Source: JAWSUT01 sp033549345
Lineage (GTDB): Bacteria; Bacillota; Dethiobacteria; Dethiobacterales; Dethiobacteraceae
DNA: 64,000 nucleotides
Direction of reading: 5' to 3'
NCBI GenBank assembly: GCA_033549345.1
Contig: JAWSUT010000006.1
Span: 1-64,000, forward strand
Positions within the stretch are counted from its first letter, which is position 1. Each line of letters starts with the position of its first letter. Of the stretch, positions 8,572 to 16,775 are shown in pieces. The translations under genes and the position numbers were made by a program. The notes under the pieces are model-generated. The model worked only from the letters and a program-made list of their open reading frames with translations, was not told where the DNA came from and made no database searches.

Positions 8572-9152
8572 AAAAAAAAAGAATATGTACCGTAGGTGAG
8601 CAGCCCGGCAGGTAAACGTTACGGCTTGAGGTCCAGCAGGTTTTCCCAGTTAATCACCATGATGTCACCATCATGGCAGTTTCCTTTTACGATTAACTCC
8701 ATCGTGTCGCCAGCGATGGGACTGGATTGCCACTGAGTCCGTACTTTAATCCCTGTCGAGCCTCCCTGAGAGGAACAGTCTAGGAGTTTTCCTCAATAAT
8801 ACGGGGAAACGCTTTCTATCCTCTTTTGCAACACGGGTTTCATGCAAGCACTCCACCGGCATCACTCAAGGCAGGCTACACTGTACACAGCGCGAACCGC
8901 ATACAGGTTCTTCCCAAGCCGTAATCCTTTACCAACTACGGTAATCCACCACATACTTGGGTCTCCACGGGGCTAGGGTCAACGCCTGCATGCCTTTGCA
9001 GATCGCCCCATCCCCTTAACTCCCAGCACCAGCCCCCAACTGGGCGTCGGCAGCCAGCACCAAGAACTTCATCGATATGCCCTTTACGGATTTTTAGGCC
9101 CGTCTTCGAAAGCGGACGTACTAACTAGAATACTGCGCCACCTACGGATTCA
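8572..9152 (-). ncRNA. ole: OLE RNA (ornate large extremophilic RNA)
   Basis: About 580 bases with no plausible reading frame on the minus strand, lying between ispA and the oapA-like gene, exactly the known setting of OLE RNA. The ends pair: CCGTAGGTG near the 5' end (9147-9139) is perfectly complementary to CACCTACGG near the 3' end (8598-8590), extended by GAAT/ATTC across a bulge. This closing stem is followed at once by nine Ts (8580-8572), so the 3' end looks like an intrinsic terminator. A strong promoter ends 7 bases before the 5' end. Internal hairpins are plentiful, for example CATGATGGTGACATCATG. OLE is a large RNA of about 600 nt found in anaerobic and extremophilic Firmicutes, bound by OapA at the membrane and linked to stress responses. 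No covariance search was possible, so the call is by position, size and structure. Confidence 0.88.
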
Positions 9153-9158
9153 ATGAAT

Positions 9159-9187
9159 ATTGTAACATATCTTTGGAAAACAAACAA
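9159..9187 (-). promoter_or_regulatory. Sigma-A-type promoter of the OLE RNA
   Basis: On the minus strand TTGTTT (9182-9187) and TACAAT (9159-9164) are exactly 17 bases apart. The expected start lies near 9152, at the base of the closing stem of the RNA. This implies that OLE is made from its own promoter and not only by read-through from folD-xseA-xseB-ispA. Confidence 0.75.
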
Positions 9188-9313
9188 ATGCTCCCGCAGG
9201 CTTCCTCTGGCAATCCCAGTGCCTGGAGGAGTGCGATAGGATAACGAAGACCGTTATAGGTTCCGCATGAACCGGCGCTTGTCGTGGCGCGGGTATGCGC
9301 TGGTTTACAATAA
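9188..9313 (-). other. Structured spacer between ispA and the OLE promoter
   Basis: These 126 bases hold two potential hairpins on the minus strand: GGTTC ATGCG GAACC, and a larger one in which CTCC...AGGC pairs with GCCT...GGAG. No U-run follows, so a standard terminator is not evident. It may be an ispA 3' stabilising structure or an upstream extension of the OLE transcript. No gene is seen here. Confidence 0.35.
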
Positions 9314-10195
9314 TTATTTATTTCGGTGAACCAGCATCTCGGCCAACTGCCGCAATTTGCCGGCGGATTGACCGAATGGTTCAATTTCATGTAACGCAGA
9401 CAGATAAAGGCTGTCGGCCTTTTCCTGTGCTTTGGCCAGGCCGTAAAGCGCAGGATAGGTCAATTTTTGCTTACTTTCATCAGATCCGGTTTTTTTACCC
9501 AAAACCGTTTCGTCACCGGTAATATCAAGAATATCATCAACAATCTGAAAAGCAAGTCCGATTTTTTCTGCAAATGAGGTAAGCCGCGTCAGCTCTTCCG
9601 GGGAAGCATCGCCCATTACCGCACCGCTGCGGATGCAGCAGATAAAGAGTTTCCCTGTTTTATGGCGGTGAATATAATCCAGTATTTCTGCGTTTACCTG
9701 CTTCCCTTCGGAGAGCAGATCCACCACCTGGCCGCCAATCATGCCCTGCATACCTGCGGCCCGGCCAAGCTCTTCCACAAGCCGGACAACCGTTGCCGCA
9801 TTAAAATAAGCGGATGCTTCTGCTGCCAGCGTTTCAAATGCCAGCGTCAGCAGTGAATCCCCGGCAAGGATGGCCAGAGCATCGCCAAAAACTTTATGGT
9901 TAGCCAGCCTGCCGCGGCGGTAATCATCGTCATCAAGGGCCGGTAAATCGTCGTGAATCAGGGAGTAGGTATGAATCATTTCCAGCGCACAGGCAGCCGG
10001 CATCGCCTGCAGCTGCGGTACGCCGAAGATCTCTGCGGCAGCCAGTGTTAAAAGCGGCCGCAGCCGTTTGCCGCCGGCAAACACACTGTAGCGTACAGCG
10101 CGGTGAATTTCTGCGGGAAATGCATCCTCCGCCGGCAAAAACCCGTCAAGAGCCGCATCCACATCAGCGGCGAGCTGTTTTAGTTCGGGCGTCAC
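9314..10195 (-). CDS. ispA: Polyprenyl (farnesyl/geranylgeranyl) diphosphate synthase
   Basis: Builds C15-C20 isoprenyl diphosphates from IPP and DMAPP. The 293-residue protein contains the first Asp-rich motif DDLPALDDDD (with the DDxxD chain-length region), the GKxxG-like segment near HKTGKLF and the second Asp-rich motif QIVDDILD. The GTG start overlaps the xseB stop (GTGA). It belongs to the xseA-xseB-ispA run conserved upstream of dxs. Confidence 0.96.
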   Translation of the reverse strand: MTPELKQLAADVDAALDGFLPAEDAFPAEIHRAVRYSVFAGGKRLRPLLTLAAAEIFGVPQLQAMPAACALEMIHTYSLIHDDLPALDDDDYRRGRLANHKVFGDALAILAGDSLLTLAFETLAAEASAYFNAATVVRLVEELGRAAGMQGMIGGQVVDLLSEGKQVNAEILDYIHRHKTGKLFICCIRSGAVMGDASPEELTRLTSFAEKIGLAFQIVDDILDITGDETVLGKKTGSDESKQKLTYPALYGLAKAQEKADSLYLSALHEIEPFGQSAGKLRQLAEMLVHRNK

Positions 10196-10443
10196 GAACT
10201 CTCCCCCCCGGTAAACGGGATAAACTCTTCGGAATCTTTGAGCAGGATGGAAATTTTATTTTCAGCAGCAGAAAGTTTGGACCGGCAGAGCTGTACCAGC
10301 TTCATACCCTCCCCAAAGAGCTCAAGAGCATCTTCCAGAGGGCAGTCACTGCGTTCCAGCCGGGCGAGCACATCTTCCAGTGCCCGCAGAGCCTCCTCAA
10401 ACTTCAGGTCATCTGCAGTCTTTTGCGTTTCAGTCATCATCAT
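10192..10443 (-). CDS. xseB: Exodeoxyribonuclease VII small subunit
   Basis: The 83-residue protein has the family's helical signature KFEEALRALEDVLARLER...LEDALELFGEGMKLV. It partners XseA in degrading single-stranded DNA. It overlaps xseA and ispA by 4 bases each, indicating translational coupling. Confidence 0.95.
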   Translation of the reverse strand: MMMTETQKTADDLKFEEALRALEDVLARLERSDCPLEDALELFGEGMKLVQLCRSKLSAAENKISILLKDSEEFIPFTGGESS

Positions 10444-11657
10444 TCCTCCGTGAAGGTTTCTTTCACTTCCGCGATTGCGCGGCCGCGTTCCAGGTGAAGA
10501 CGCAGCAAATCTCCGGCACGCAGAGCGGCTGCATCCCTGACCACGTTTCCCTGATTGTCAAGGCAGATGGCAAACCCGCGACCCAGGACCGCCTCCGGGC
10601 TCAGTGCCCGCAGCTTGCCCTCCATTACGCCGACGCAGGAGGTGTAACCCTGCAGGAGATAGGCCATTCTCGCCTCCAGCCGTGACGCCAGATTATCCAC
10701 CGTCTGGCTGTATTGGCTCACCCTCTCCAACGGGCTGGTAAGGACTCTTGAAGCAGCAAGCCTCTTTAGATAGCGCCTGTCCTGTTCAAGTTTGGCTGCC
10801 AGTTTGGTGGTCATCCGTTTTTGTGCGGCAGCCAGATACTGTACAATCTCACGGTAATCGGGTGCCACAATTTCTGCGGCGGCAGTCGGTGTGGCGGCAC
10901 GCACATCGGCAACGAAGTCGGCGATTGTAAAGTCGGTCTCATGTCCCACCGCAGATACCACGGGAATTTTAGAGGCAAAGACAGCCCTGGCCACCACTTC
11001 TTCGTTAAATGCCCACAGTTCTTCGATAGAACCGCCGCCCCGGCCGATGATCATCACATCGACACCGGAAACCCCGTTTAAAAAGTCTATGGCGGCAGCG
11101 ATCTGCCCCGGCGCTTCCGGACCCTGAACCAAGACCGGTACCACCAGTACTTCCGCCTGGGGAAAACGGCGGGTCAGCGTGGTCAGAATATCACGGACCG
11201 CCGCGCCGGTGGGCGAAGTGACAACGCCAATGCGGGCAGGAAGTTTCGGTAAACTCTGCTTGTATTCGGGTGAAAAAAGGCCTTCGGCGGCCAATTTACT
11301 TTTGAGCTCCTCAAACGCGGCAAACAAACTGCCCACGCCCTCCGGCAGCATGGTATCGGCATACAGCTGATACTGCCCGTCCCGCTCATAAACGGAGATC
11401 TTGCCTCCCACCACAACCTTCATGCCGTTAGCCGGTTTAAAGGTGAGCCTGGCGTTGCTTGAGCGAAACATTACGCAGCGAAGTGATGCGGCAGCATCTT
11501 TGAGCGTAAAGTACATATGGCCGGAAGAATGATGCTTGAAATTAGAAATTTCGCCGCTGACCCGCAGCCTGTTCAACTGCGGTTCAGCGGCAAAAAGGTT
11601 CTTGATATATTGAGTTAACTGTGCGACGGTCAGTGTACGACCGGAATCATACGGCAT
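10440..11657 (-). CDS. xseA: Exodeoxyribonuclease VII large subunit
   Basis: The 405-residue protein has an N-terminal OB-fold (about 8-100; LRVSGEISNFK, GHMYFTLKDAAASLRCVMF) and the catalytic region with PARIGVVTSPTGAA, VMIIGRGGGS and VVSAVGHETDFTIADFVAD. A helical C-terminal domain follows and ends with VLGRGFAICLD. Length is normal. It lies 2 bases from the second folD. Confidence 0.96.
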   Translation of the reverse strand: MPYDSGRTLTVAQLTQYIKNLFAAEPQLNRLRVSGEISNFKHHSSGHMYFTLKDAAASLRCVMFRSSNARLTFKPANGMKVVVGGKISVYERDGQYQLYADTMLPEGVGSLFAAFEELKSKLAAEGLFSPEYKQSLPKLPARIGVVTSPTGAAVRDILTTLTRRFPQAEVLVVPVLVQGPEAPGQIAAAIDFLNGVSGVDVMIIGRGGGSIEELWAFNEEVVARAVFASKIPVVSAVGHETDFTIADFVADVRAATPTAAAEIVAPDYREIVQYLAAAQKRMTTKLAAKLEQDRRYLKRLAASRVLTSPLERVSQYSQTVDNLASRLEARMAYLLQGYTSCVGVMEGKLRALSPEAVLGRGFAICLDNQGNVVRDAAALRAGDLLRLHLERGRAIAEVKETFTEE

Positions 11658-11658
11658 A

Positions 11659-12495
11659 TTAATCGCAGCACTCCACCATGTTTCTGAGCATCATCGTGAT
11701 GGTCATCGGACCGACACCGCCGGGAACCGGAGTAATCCAGCCGGCGACCTGTTTGGCGCTGTCATGTTCCACATCTCCGACAAGATGCTGGCCGACAACG
11801 TTTGTGCCGACATCAATGACAATGGCACCTTTTTTAATCATCGACCCGGTAATCATCTCGGGATGGCCGGCTGCCACCACGAGGATGTCCGCTTCTTTTG
11901 TCATCTCTTCCAGATACCAGGAACGGGAATGGGCAAAGGACACCGTAGCATGCTTCTCCAGCAGCAGAAAGCCGACAGGCAGACCCACATGCTGGCTGCG
12001 GCCGACAATAACGGCACGCTTCCCTTTAATCTCCACGCCTGTGGATTCAATGATTTTAATAATCCCGCGGGGCGTAAACGGAATGTACTGCTTGTCGCCG
12101 ATCAGGAAGTTGCCCAGATTCATCGGATGGACGCCTTCCACATCTTTGGCCGGATCCATTGCCTTGACCACATTCTGGTAATCAATATGGGGCGGCATGG
12201 GATGGATATTAATCGCGGTAAACCGGGGATCTTCATTCAGCGTCTTCACAAGTTCGACGACATCGCTTTCGTTGGAAAGAGAGTTCAGCGTGTGAATTTC
12301 GCAGTAGATGCCCACATCCGCACACATCCGCTTTTTGAGCTCGGCAATGTTCTTGCGCGCTTTGGGGCTGTTGACAAGGACGATGGCCAGCCCCGGGGCT
12401 TTTTGATTTTCCGACTTTAATTTGGCCACGTCTTTTTTAATTTGTTGCCTTAGTTCATTGGCAATTTTCGTGCCGTCGATTAGTTGGGCAGCCAT
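11659..12495 (-). CDS. Divergent FolD paralogue (probable loss of cyclohydrolase catalysis)
   Basis: 278-residue member of the methylene-tetrahydrofolate dehydrogenase/cyclohydrolase family, adjacent to a canonical folD. The nucleotide-binding domain is intact (KRAVIVGRSQHVGLPVGFLLL, IDVGTNVV, TPVPGGVGPMTITMML). At the catalytic positions of the canonical copy, Tyr50 is Ile, Gln98 is His and Asp121 is Glu (residue 120 here, after a one-residue gap); Lys54 is kept. The Y-V-x-x-K signature is therefore lost. It may keep only dehydrogenase activity, act on another one-carbon folate, or regulate its partner. The fold is clear; the altered function is inferred. It lies 12 bases from folD and 2 bases from xseA. 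Confidence 0.85.
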   Translation of the reverse strand: MAAQLIDGTKIANELRQQIKKDVAKLKSENQKAPGLAIVLVNSPKARKNIAELKKRMCADVGIYCEIHTLNSLSNESDVVELVKTLNEDPRFTAINIHPMPPHIDYQNVVKAMDPAKDVEGVHPMNLGNFLIGDKQYIPFTPRGIIKIIESTGVEIKGKRAVIVGRSQHVGLPVGFLLLEKHATVSFAHSRSWYLEEMTKEADILVVAAGHPEMITGSMIKKGAIVIDVGTNVVGQHLVGDVEHDSAKQVAGWITPVPGGVGPMTITMMLRNMVECCD

Positions 12496-12507
12496 GGTAA
12501 ATCCCCC

Positions 12508-13365
12508 CTACTTGAGATTGTGCTTACGCTTAAAGGCTTCCAGAGTGTTGAGCATCAGCATGGTGATGGTCATCGGGCCCACACCGCCGGGAACGGGAGT
12601 GATATAGGAAGCCACTTCTTTGGCGCTGTCAAAATGGACGTCGCCCACCAGCTTGTCATTGACGCGGTTGATACCCACATCGATAACCACAGCACCCGGC
12701 TTCACCATTTCACCGGTGATCATTTCCGGCCGGCCGACGGCGACAACCAGCACGTCAGCTTCGCGGCAGACTGCGCCCAGATCGGCTGTGCGGGAATGAC
12801 AAATGGTAACGGTGGCATGCTGCTGCAGCAGAAGCAGGGCAACAGGCTTACCGACGATGTTGCTGCGGCCGACGACAACGGCATTTTTGCCTTTTAAGTC
12901 GTAACCGATGTATTCGAGCATTTTCATGCAGCCGTGCGGTGTGCAGGGAATAAAGCAGTCATCCCCGATCATCAGATTACCAACATTGATGGGATGGAAA
13001 CCGTCAACGTCTTTTTCTACGGAAATTGCGTCAATGACGGCTTTTTCTTCAATGTGGTCCGGCAGCGGCAGCTGCACAAGAATACCATGAATGTCTTCAT
13101 CATTGTTTAGATCGTCAATCATCTTTAGCAGTTCTTCCTGGGTTGTTTCAGCCGGAATTCTGTTAACTACGGAGTGGAAACCAAGTTTCTTCGCTGTCTT
13201 TTCCTTGTTACCCACGTACGCTTTGGATGCAGGGTCTTCACCAACCAGAATAACGGCCAGGCCCGGAGCCTTACCCGTTTTTTCCTTCAGGTCAGCCAGT
13301 TCGGTACCAATCTGTTCCCGGATGGCGGCGGCCACTTCGGGCCCACTAATTAATTTTGCTGTCAT
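12508..13365 (-). CDS. folD: FolD bifunctional methylene-THF dehydrogenase / methenyl-THF cyclohydrolase
   Basis: Interconverts methylene-, methenyl- and formyl-tetrahydrofolate; in acetogenic and related anaerobes it serves the methyl branch of the Wood-Ljungdahl pathway. The 285-residue protein has every catalytic residue at canonical numbering: Tyr50 and Lys54 (AYVGNK), Gln98 (VQLPLP) and Asp121 (KDVDGFHP). The Rossmann motif GRSNIVGKPVALLLL and the C-terminal PVPGGVGPMT follow. It is downstream of nfnAB, which supplies NADPH. Confidence 0.97.
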   Translation of the reverse strand: MTAKLISGPEVAAAIREQIGTELADLKEKTGKAPGLAVILVGEDPASKAYVGNKEKTAKKLGFHSVVNRIPAETTQEELLKMIDDLNNDEDIHGILVQLPLPDHIEEKAVIDAISVEKDVDGFHPINVGNLMIGDDCFIPCTPHGCMKMLEYIGYDLKGKNAVVVGRSNIVGKPVALLLLQQHATVTICHSRTADLGAVCREADVLVVAVGRPEMITGEMVKPGAVVIDVGINRVNDKLVGDVHFDSAKEVASYITPVPGGVGPMTITMLMLNTLEAFKRKHNLK

Positions 13366-13446
13366 TTAAAATCCTCCCCTAAAATAGTTTTTCCAAATAT
13401 ATAGCATTTCCTGCTGTCAGCGCAAAATTTCTCACCAACATATGTA

Positions 13447-13478
13447 GCAGGCCGTTTAATTCATGATAAACGGCCTGC
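13447..13478. repeat. Perfect inverted repeat between nfnB and folD
   Basis: GCAGGCCGTTTA and TAAACGGCCTGC pair perfectly around an 8-base loop just after the nfnB stop. No T-run follows on the minus strand, so a standard intrinsic terminator is doubtful; it may act as a 3' stabiliser or a partial attenuator. Confidence 0.5.
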
Positions 13479-13496
13479 TTATATTTCAGTCTTTCC

Positions 13497-14888
13497 TTAC
13501 AGGCTCTTGAGATACTCGTCGATTGACTTGGCAGCCATCTTACCTGCACCCATGGCGTTAATAACGGTGGCGGCACCGGTGACGATGTCACCGCCGGCCC
13601 ATACGCCTTCGCGGGATGTGCGGCCGGACTCGTCCGCCTCAATCGTCCCTTTGCGGCCGGTCTTTAAGCCGGTGGTGGTCTGCGGTACCAGCGGATTGGG
13701 CGTCTGGCCCACCGCGACAACAATGGTGTCCACATCAAAGACGAAATTGGATTCTTCGATAGGCTCGGGACGGCAGCGCCCGGACTCATCCGGCTCACAG
13801 AGACGCATCTTCACGCACTCCATGCCTTTGACCCAACCGTTTTCGTCGCCGATAATGTTTACCGGGTTGGTCAGCAGGTTAAACTGCACGCCTTCCTCTT
13901 CGGCATGATGGATTTCTTCCAGTCTGGCCGGCATTTCCTTGTCGGAACGACGGTAGACGATATAGACATTCTCGGCACCCAGGCGCAGTGCTGTACGGGC
14001 GGAGTCCATGGCCACGTTACCGGCACCGACCACAGCCACATTTTTACCCACTTTGATCGGGGTGTCATACTCGGGGAACAGGTAGGCTTTCATCAGGTTG
14101 GTCCGCGTGAGAAACTCGTTGGCGGAGTATACGCCAAGCAGGTTTTCGCCCGGAATGCCAAGGAAGGTGGGCAGGCCGGCGCCGGTCCCGATAAAGACCG
14201 CATCAAAACCTTCTTCGTCAAACAGTTCATCTACGGTAATGGTTTTACCAATGACCACGTTGGTGCGCAGTTTCACACCAAGGCGCTGGATATAATCCAC
14301 TTCTTTGCGCACAACTTCTTTGGGCAGACGGAATTCGGGAATACCATACACCAACACGCCGCCCGGCATATGGAACGCTTCAAACAGGGTGACTTCGTGA
14401 CCCATTCTGGCCAAATCCCCGGCGCAGGTCAGTCCGGCGGGGCCGGCGCCAACCACGGCAACCTTTTTCCCGCTGGAAGCAGGCAGCTGGGGAACATCCA
14501 CACCGGTTTCCAGTTCCCAGTCGGCCAAAAACCGCTCCAGGCGGCCAATCGCGACGGACTCGCCTTTCTTGGTACGTACACAAAATGACTCGCACTGGCT
14601 CTCCTGCGGGCAGACACGACCACAGATTGCCGGCAGATTATTTTTTTCTTTGAGGTTAAAAACACCTTCGCCAAACTTTTTCTCTTTAATCAGGGAAATA
14701 AAAGCGGGAATGTCCACTTCCACAGGACAGCCCTGGCGGCAGGGCGCCTTCTTACATTCCAGACAGCGCTCCGCTTCGGCAACAGCCGTATCGATATCAT
14801 AGCCAAAAGGTACTTCATTAAAATTCTTTACCCGTTCCTGCGGTTTTTGTTCTTCCATCGGATGCTTTGTTTTGACGTCATGGGCCAT
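13497..14888 (-). CDS. nfnB: NfnB, large subunit of NADH-dependent ferredoxin:NADP+ oxidoreductase
   Basis: Flavoprotein of the electron-bifurcating NfnAB complex, related to the glutamate synthase small subunit. From the ATG at 14888 (463 aa, after GAGGTGGAGAGTA) it shows two sets of iron-sulfur cysteines: Cys42, 45, 50, 54 and Cys89, 93, 99, 103. An FAD site (VAVVGAGPAGLTCAGDLA) and a second nucleotide site (VAVVGAGNVAMDSARTA) follow. It starts where nfnA stops. Pairing with an NfnA-type subunit makes Nfn much likelier than glutamate synthase; SudA of the sulfide dehydrogenase description is the same family. Confidence 0.93.
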   Translation of the reverse strand: MAHDVKTKHPMEEQKPQERVKNFNEVPFGYDIDTAVAEAERCLECKKAPCRQGCPVEVDIPAFISLIKEKKFGEGVFNLKEKNNLPAICGRVCPQESQCESFCVRTKKGESVAIGRLERFLADWELETGVDVPQLPASSGKKVAVVGAGPAGLTCAGDLARMGHEVTLFEAFHMPGGVLVYGIPEFRLPKEVVRKEVDYIQRLGVKLRTNVVIGKTITVDELFDEEGFDAVFIGTGAGLPTFLGIPGENLLGVYSANEFLTRTNLMKAYLFPEYDTPIKVGKNVAVVGAGNVAMDSARTALRLGAENVYIVYRRSDKEMPARLEEIHHAEEEGVQFNLLTNPVNIIGDENGWVKGMECVKMRLCEPDESGRCRPEPIEESNFVFDVDTIVVAVGQTPNPLVPQTTTGLKTGRKGTIEADESGRTSREGVWAGGDIVTGAATVINAMGAGKMAAKSIDEYLKSL

Positions 14889-15724
14889 TACTCTCCACCT
14901 CCGCAGCGGCAAAATTCAAGAGCCTGCTTTTCCTTATCCAAAAACATCTTAGAGCGGGCCATTAACTCGTTAAAATCCACCTGGTGGCCGTCAAATACAG
15001 GGCCGTCGACACAGGTGAACATGGTTTTGTCACCTACAGTTACCCGGCAGGCTCCGCACATTCCGGTACCGTCTACCATAATCGGGTTTAGGCTGACAAC
15101 GGTTTTTACGCCGTACGGGCGGGTCTGGTTGACAATGGCCCGCATCATGGGCATCGGGCCCACGGCGATAATCTCGGCAATCGGTTCCCCGTCATCAAGG
15201 TATTTTTGCAGAATGTCGGAAACAAACCCGTGATGTCCGTACGTACCGTCATCTGTACAGACATGAAGTTCTTTACTGACGGCGCGCATTTCGTCTTCAA
15301 GAAGCAATAACTCTTTTGTACGGGCACCGATGATGGAAACAACATCCATGCCGGCTTTGTGAAAACCTTTGACTTTGGGATATACAGGTGCAATCCCTAC
15401 ACCGCCCCCGACGGCGATGATACGGCCGGGATGCTCGGGAAATTCCATCGGTTTCCCCAGCGGCCCGACGAAGTCGGAAATGTAATCGCCGGCTTCCTTT
15501 TGGGCCAGACATTTGGTTGTCTGTCCGACTTCCTGGAAAATAATCGTAATCGTGCCGCGCTCAGGATCAGAGTCGGCAATTGTCAAGGGAATTCTCTCCC
15601 CCCTGTCATCGACACGCAGGATAATAAACTGCCCCGGTTTGGCTTTTCTGGCAACCAATGGTGCTTCGACTTCAAACATTTTTGAAACGTCTGAGAGCAC
15701 TTTTTTTGTAACCAGCTTATACAA
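14888..15724 (-). CDS. nfnA: NfnA, small subunit of NADH-dependent ferredoxin:NADP+ oxidoreductase
   Basis: 278-residue ferredoxin-NADP reductase-like subunit carrying FAD, NAD(H) and a [2Fe-2S] centre. Visible are the FAD-binding IPLTIAD segment (45-51), the NAD-binding GGGVGIAP (106-113) and the cluster ligands Asp218, Cys223, Cys226 and Cys238. One Asp plus three Cys is the pattern known for NfnA. With NfnB it couples NADPH formation to oxidation of NADH and reduced ferredoxin in anaerobes. It precedes nfnB and folD in one transcription unit. Confidence 0.94.
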   Translation of the reverse strand: MYKLVTKKVLSDVSKMFEVEAPLVARKAKPGQFIILRVDDRGERIPLTIADSDPERGTITIIFQEVGQTTKCLAQKEAGDYISDFVGPLGKPMEFPEHPGRIIAVGGGVGIAPVYPKVKGFHKAGMDVVSIIGARTKELLLLEDEMRAVSKELHVCTDDGTYGHHGFVSDILQKYLDDGEPIAEIIAVGPMPMMRAIVNQTRPYGVKTVVSLNPIMVDGTGMCGACRVTVGDKTMFTCVDGPVFDGHQVDFNELMARSKMFLDKEKQALEFCRCGGGE

Positions 15725-15844
15725 TAGCGCTTCCTCCCTTACCTCTAAATATGCTTTTTGTGTCTGCTGCTTACGTTTTATTCGCCAAATCCGGGGGGAT
15801 TTCCTTTTTTCTGCTGTACGAAATATTAAAATTGTAGAAGTTTT

Positions 15845-16774
15845 CTAATTAGTGCATCGCCGCGCAAAAATAGCTGCACCCACAGCATTATCTCCGGCAA
15901 ACCCGGGCTGTGCAAAGGCGGTTTCTGCCGGCAGGCCATCCGCCAACGTTGTCCGGATAAACCGGTTGGCCGCAACGCCTCCCACCAGGAGCACCGGTTT
16001 CTTACCGGCTTGGCCCAGAACATTGCGCACCAGGCGCAGGATGGAACCGGCCACGCAGCGTTCCACACCGCGGGCCAAATCCTCAGGCGCATGGATGCCG
16101 TCTTTGATCGCCCGCTGCACATGGCTCTCCGGGCCGGAAAAAGACAACTGAAAGTCGCGAACCGACACGGGAACATCGGCACCCCGGCCCGGGCAGCGGG
16201 CTGCCAATGCTTCCAGAGCGGGACCCGCCGGAAATCCCAGCCCCAGCGCCACACCCACGCGGTCAATGAACTGGCCGGCATGCAGATCCTCTGAACCGCC
16301 CAGTTCTTTGATTGCCAGCCCTTTTGCCTGCCTGGCCACCTCGAGAATTTCTGTGGTCCCTCCGGAGATATGAACCGCATAAAAGTTGTCCCAGTCTACG
16401 CCGGCCGACCAGAGCCCGGCGTAGATATGCCCTTCCTGATGGGAAAGGGAGAAAAAGGGAACCCCAAGCGTAGCCGCCAGCATCCGGCCAAATGATGTTC
16501 CTACAGTAAACACCGGCATATACGATCCGTCTACCGGACGCGGCCGGGTAGAGGCGGCTACCGCCTGCAAACACAGCGGGCCGGTTCTTTCTGCCAGCGC
16601 CTCGGCGAGATGCGGCAGATTCTGCAAATGCAAAAATATCCCATCCGACTGCCGCAGGCCCCGTTCGCCTGAGGGCACCTCGAGAAGCTTCCGCTGTTCA
16701 CAAAGCAAGCGTCCCTGGGCGTCGGTTACGGCCAGGGACGTGGTATAGCATGATGTGTCAATTCCATAGTACAT
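15845..16774 (-). CDS. TsaD/Kae1-family paralogue (ASKHA fold)
   Basis: 309-residue protein of the TsaD (t6A threonylcarbamoyl transferase, formerly O-sialoglycoprotein endopeptidase) family. It has the metal-binding His112 and His116 in LSHQEGH, the nucleotide-binding HISGGTTEIL segment (135-144) and the C-terminal LLVGGVAANRF and FAGDNAVGAA. It diverges from true TsaD and begins MYYGIDTSCYTTSLAV. Clostridia often carry such a paralogue beside nusB; its substrate is unknown to me. The ATG at 16774 has AGGTGG 8 bases upstream and overlaps the nusB region. Confidence 0.8.
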   Translation of the reverse strand: MYYGIDTSCYTTSLAVTDAQGRLLCEQRKLLEVPSGERGLRQSDGIFLHLQNLPHLAEALAERTGPLCLQAVAASTRPRPVDGSYMPVFTVGTSFGRMLAATLGVPFFSLSHQEGHIYAGLWSAGVDWDNFYAVHISGGTTEILEVARQAKGLAIKELGGSEDLHAGQFIDRVGVALGLGFPAGPALEALAARCPGRGADVPVSVRDFQLSFSGPESHVQRAIKDGIHAPEDLARGVERCVAGSILRLVRNVLGQAGKKPVLLVGGVAANRFIRTTLADGLPAETAFAQPGFAGDNAVGAAIFARRCTN

Positions 16775-16775
16775 T

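Noticed and set aside
9142..9390. 82-residue minus-strand frame across the ispA end and the OLE promoter
   Set aside because: Overlaps the ispA end in another frame, has no ribosome site and runs through the structured spacer and promoter.
13447..13478. Hairpin after nfnB as a terminator
   Set aside because: The stem is perfect but no T-run follows on the transcribed strand, so it is listed only as an inverted repeat.
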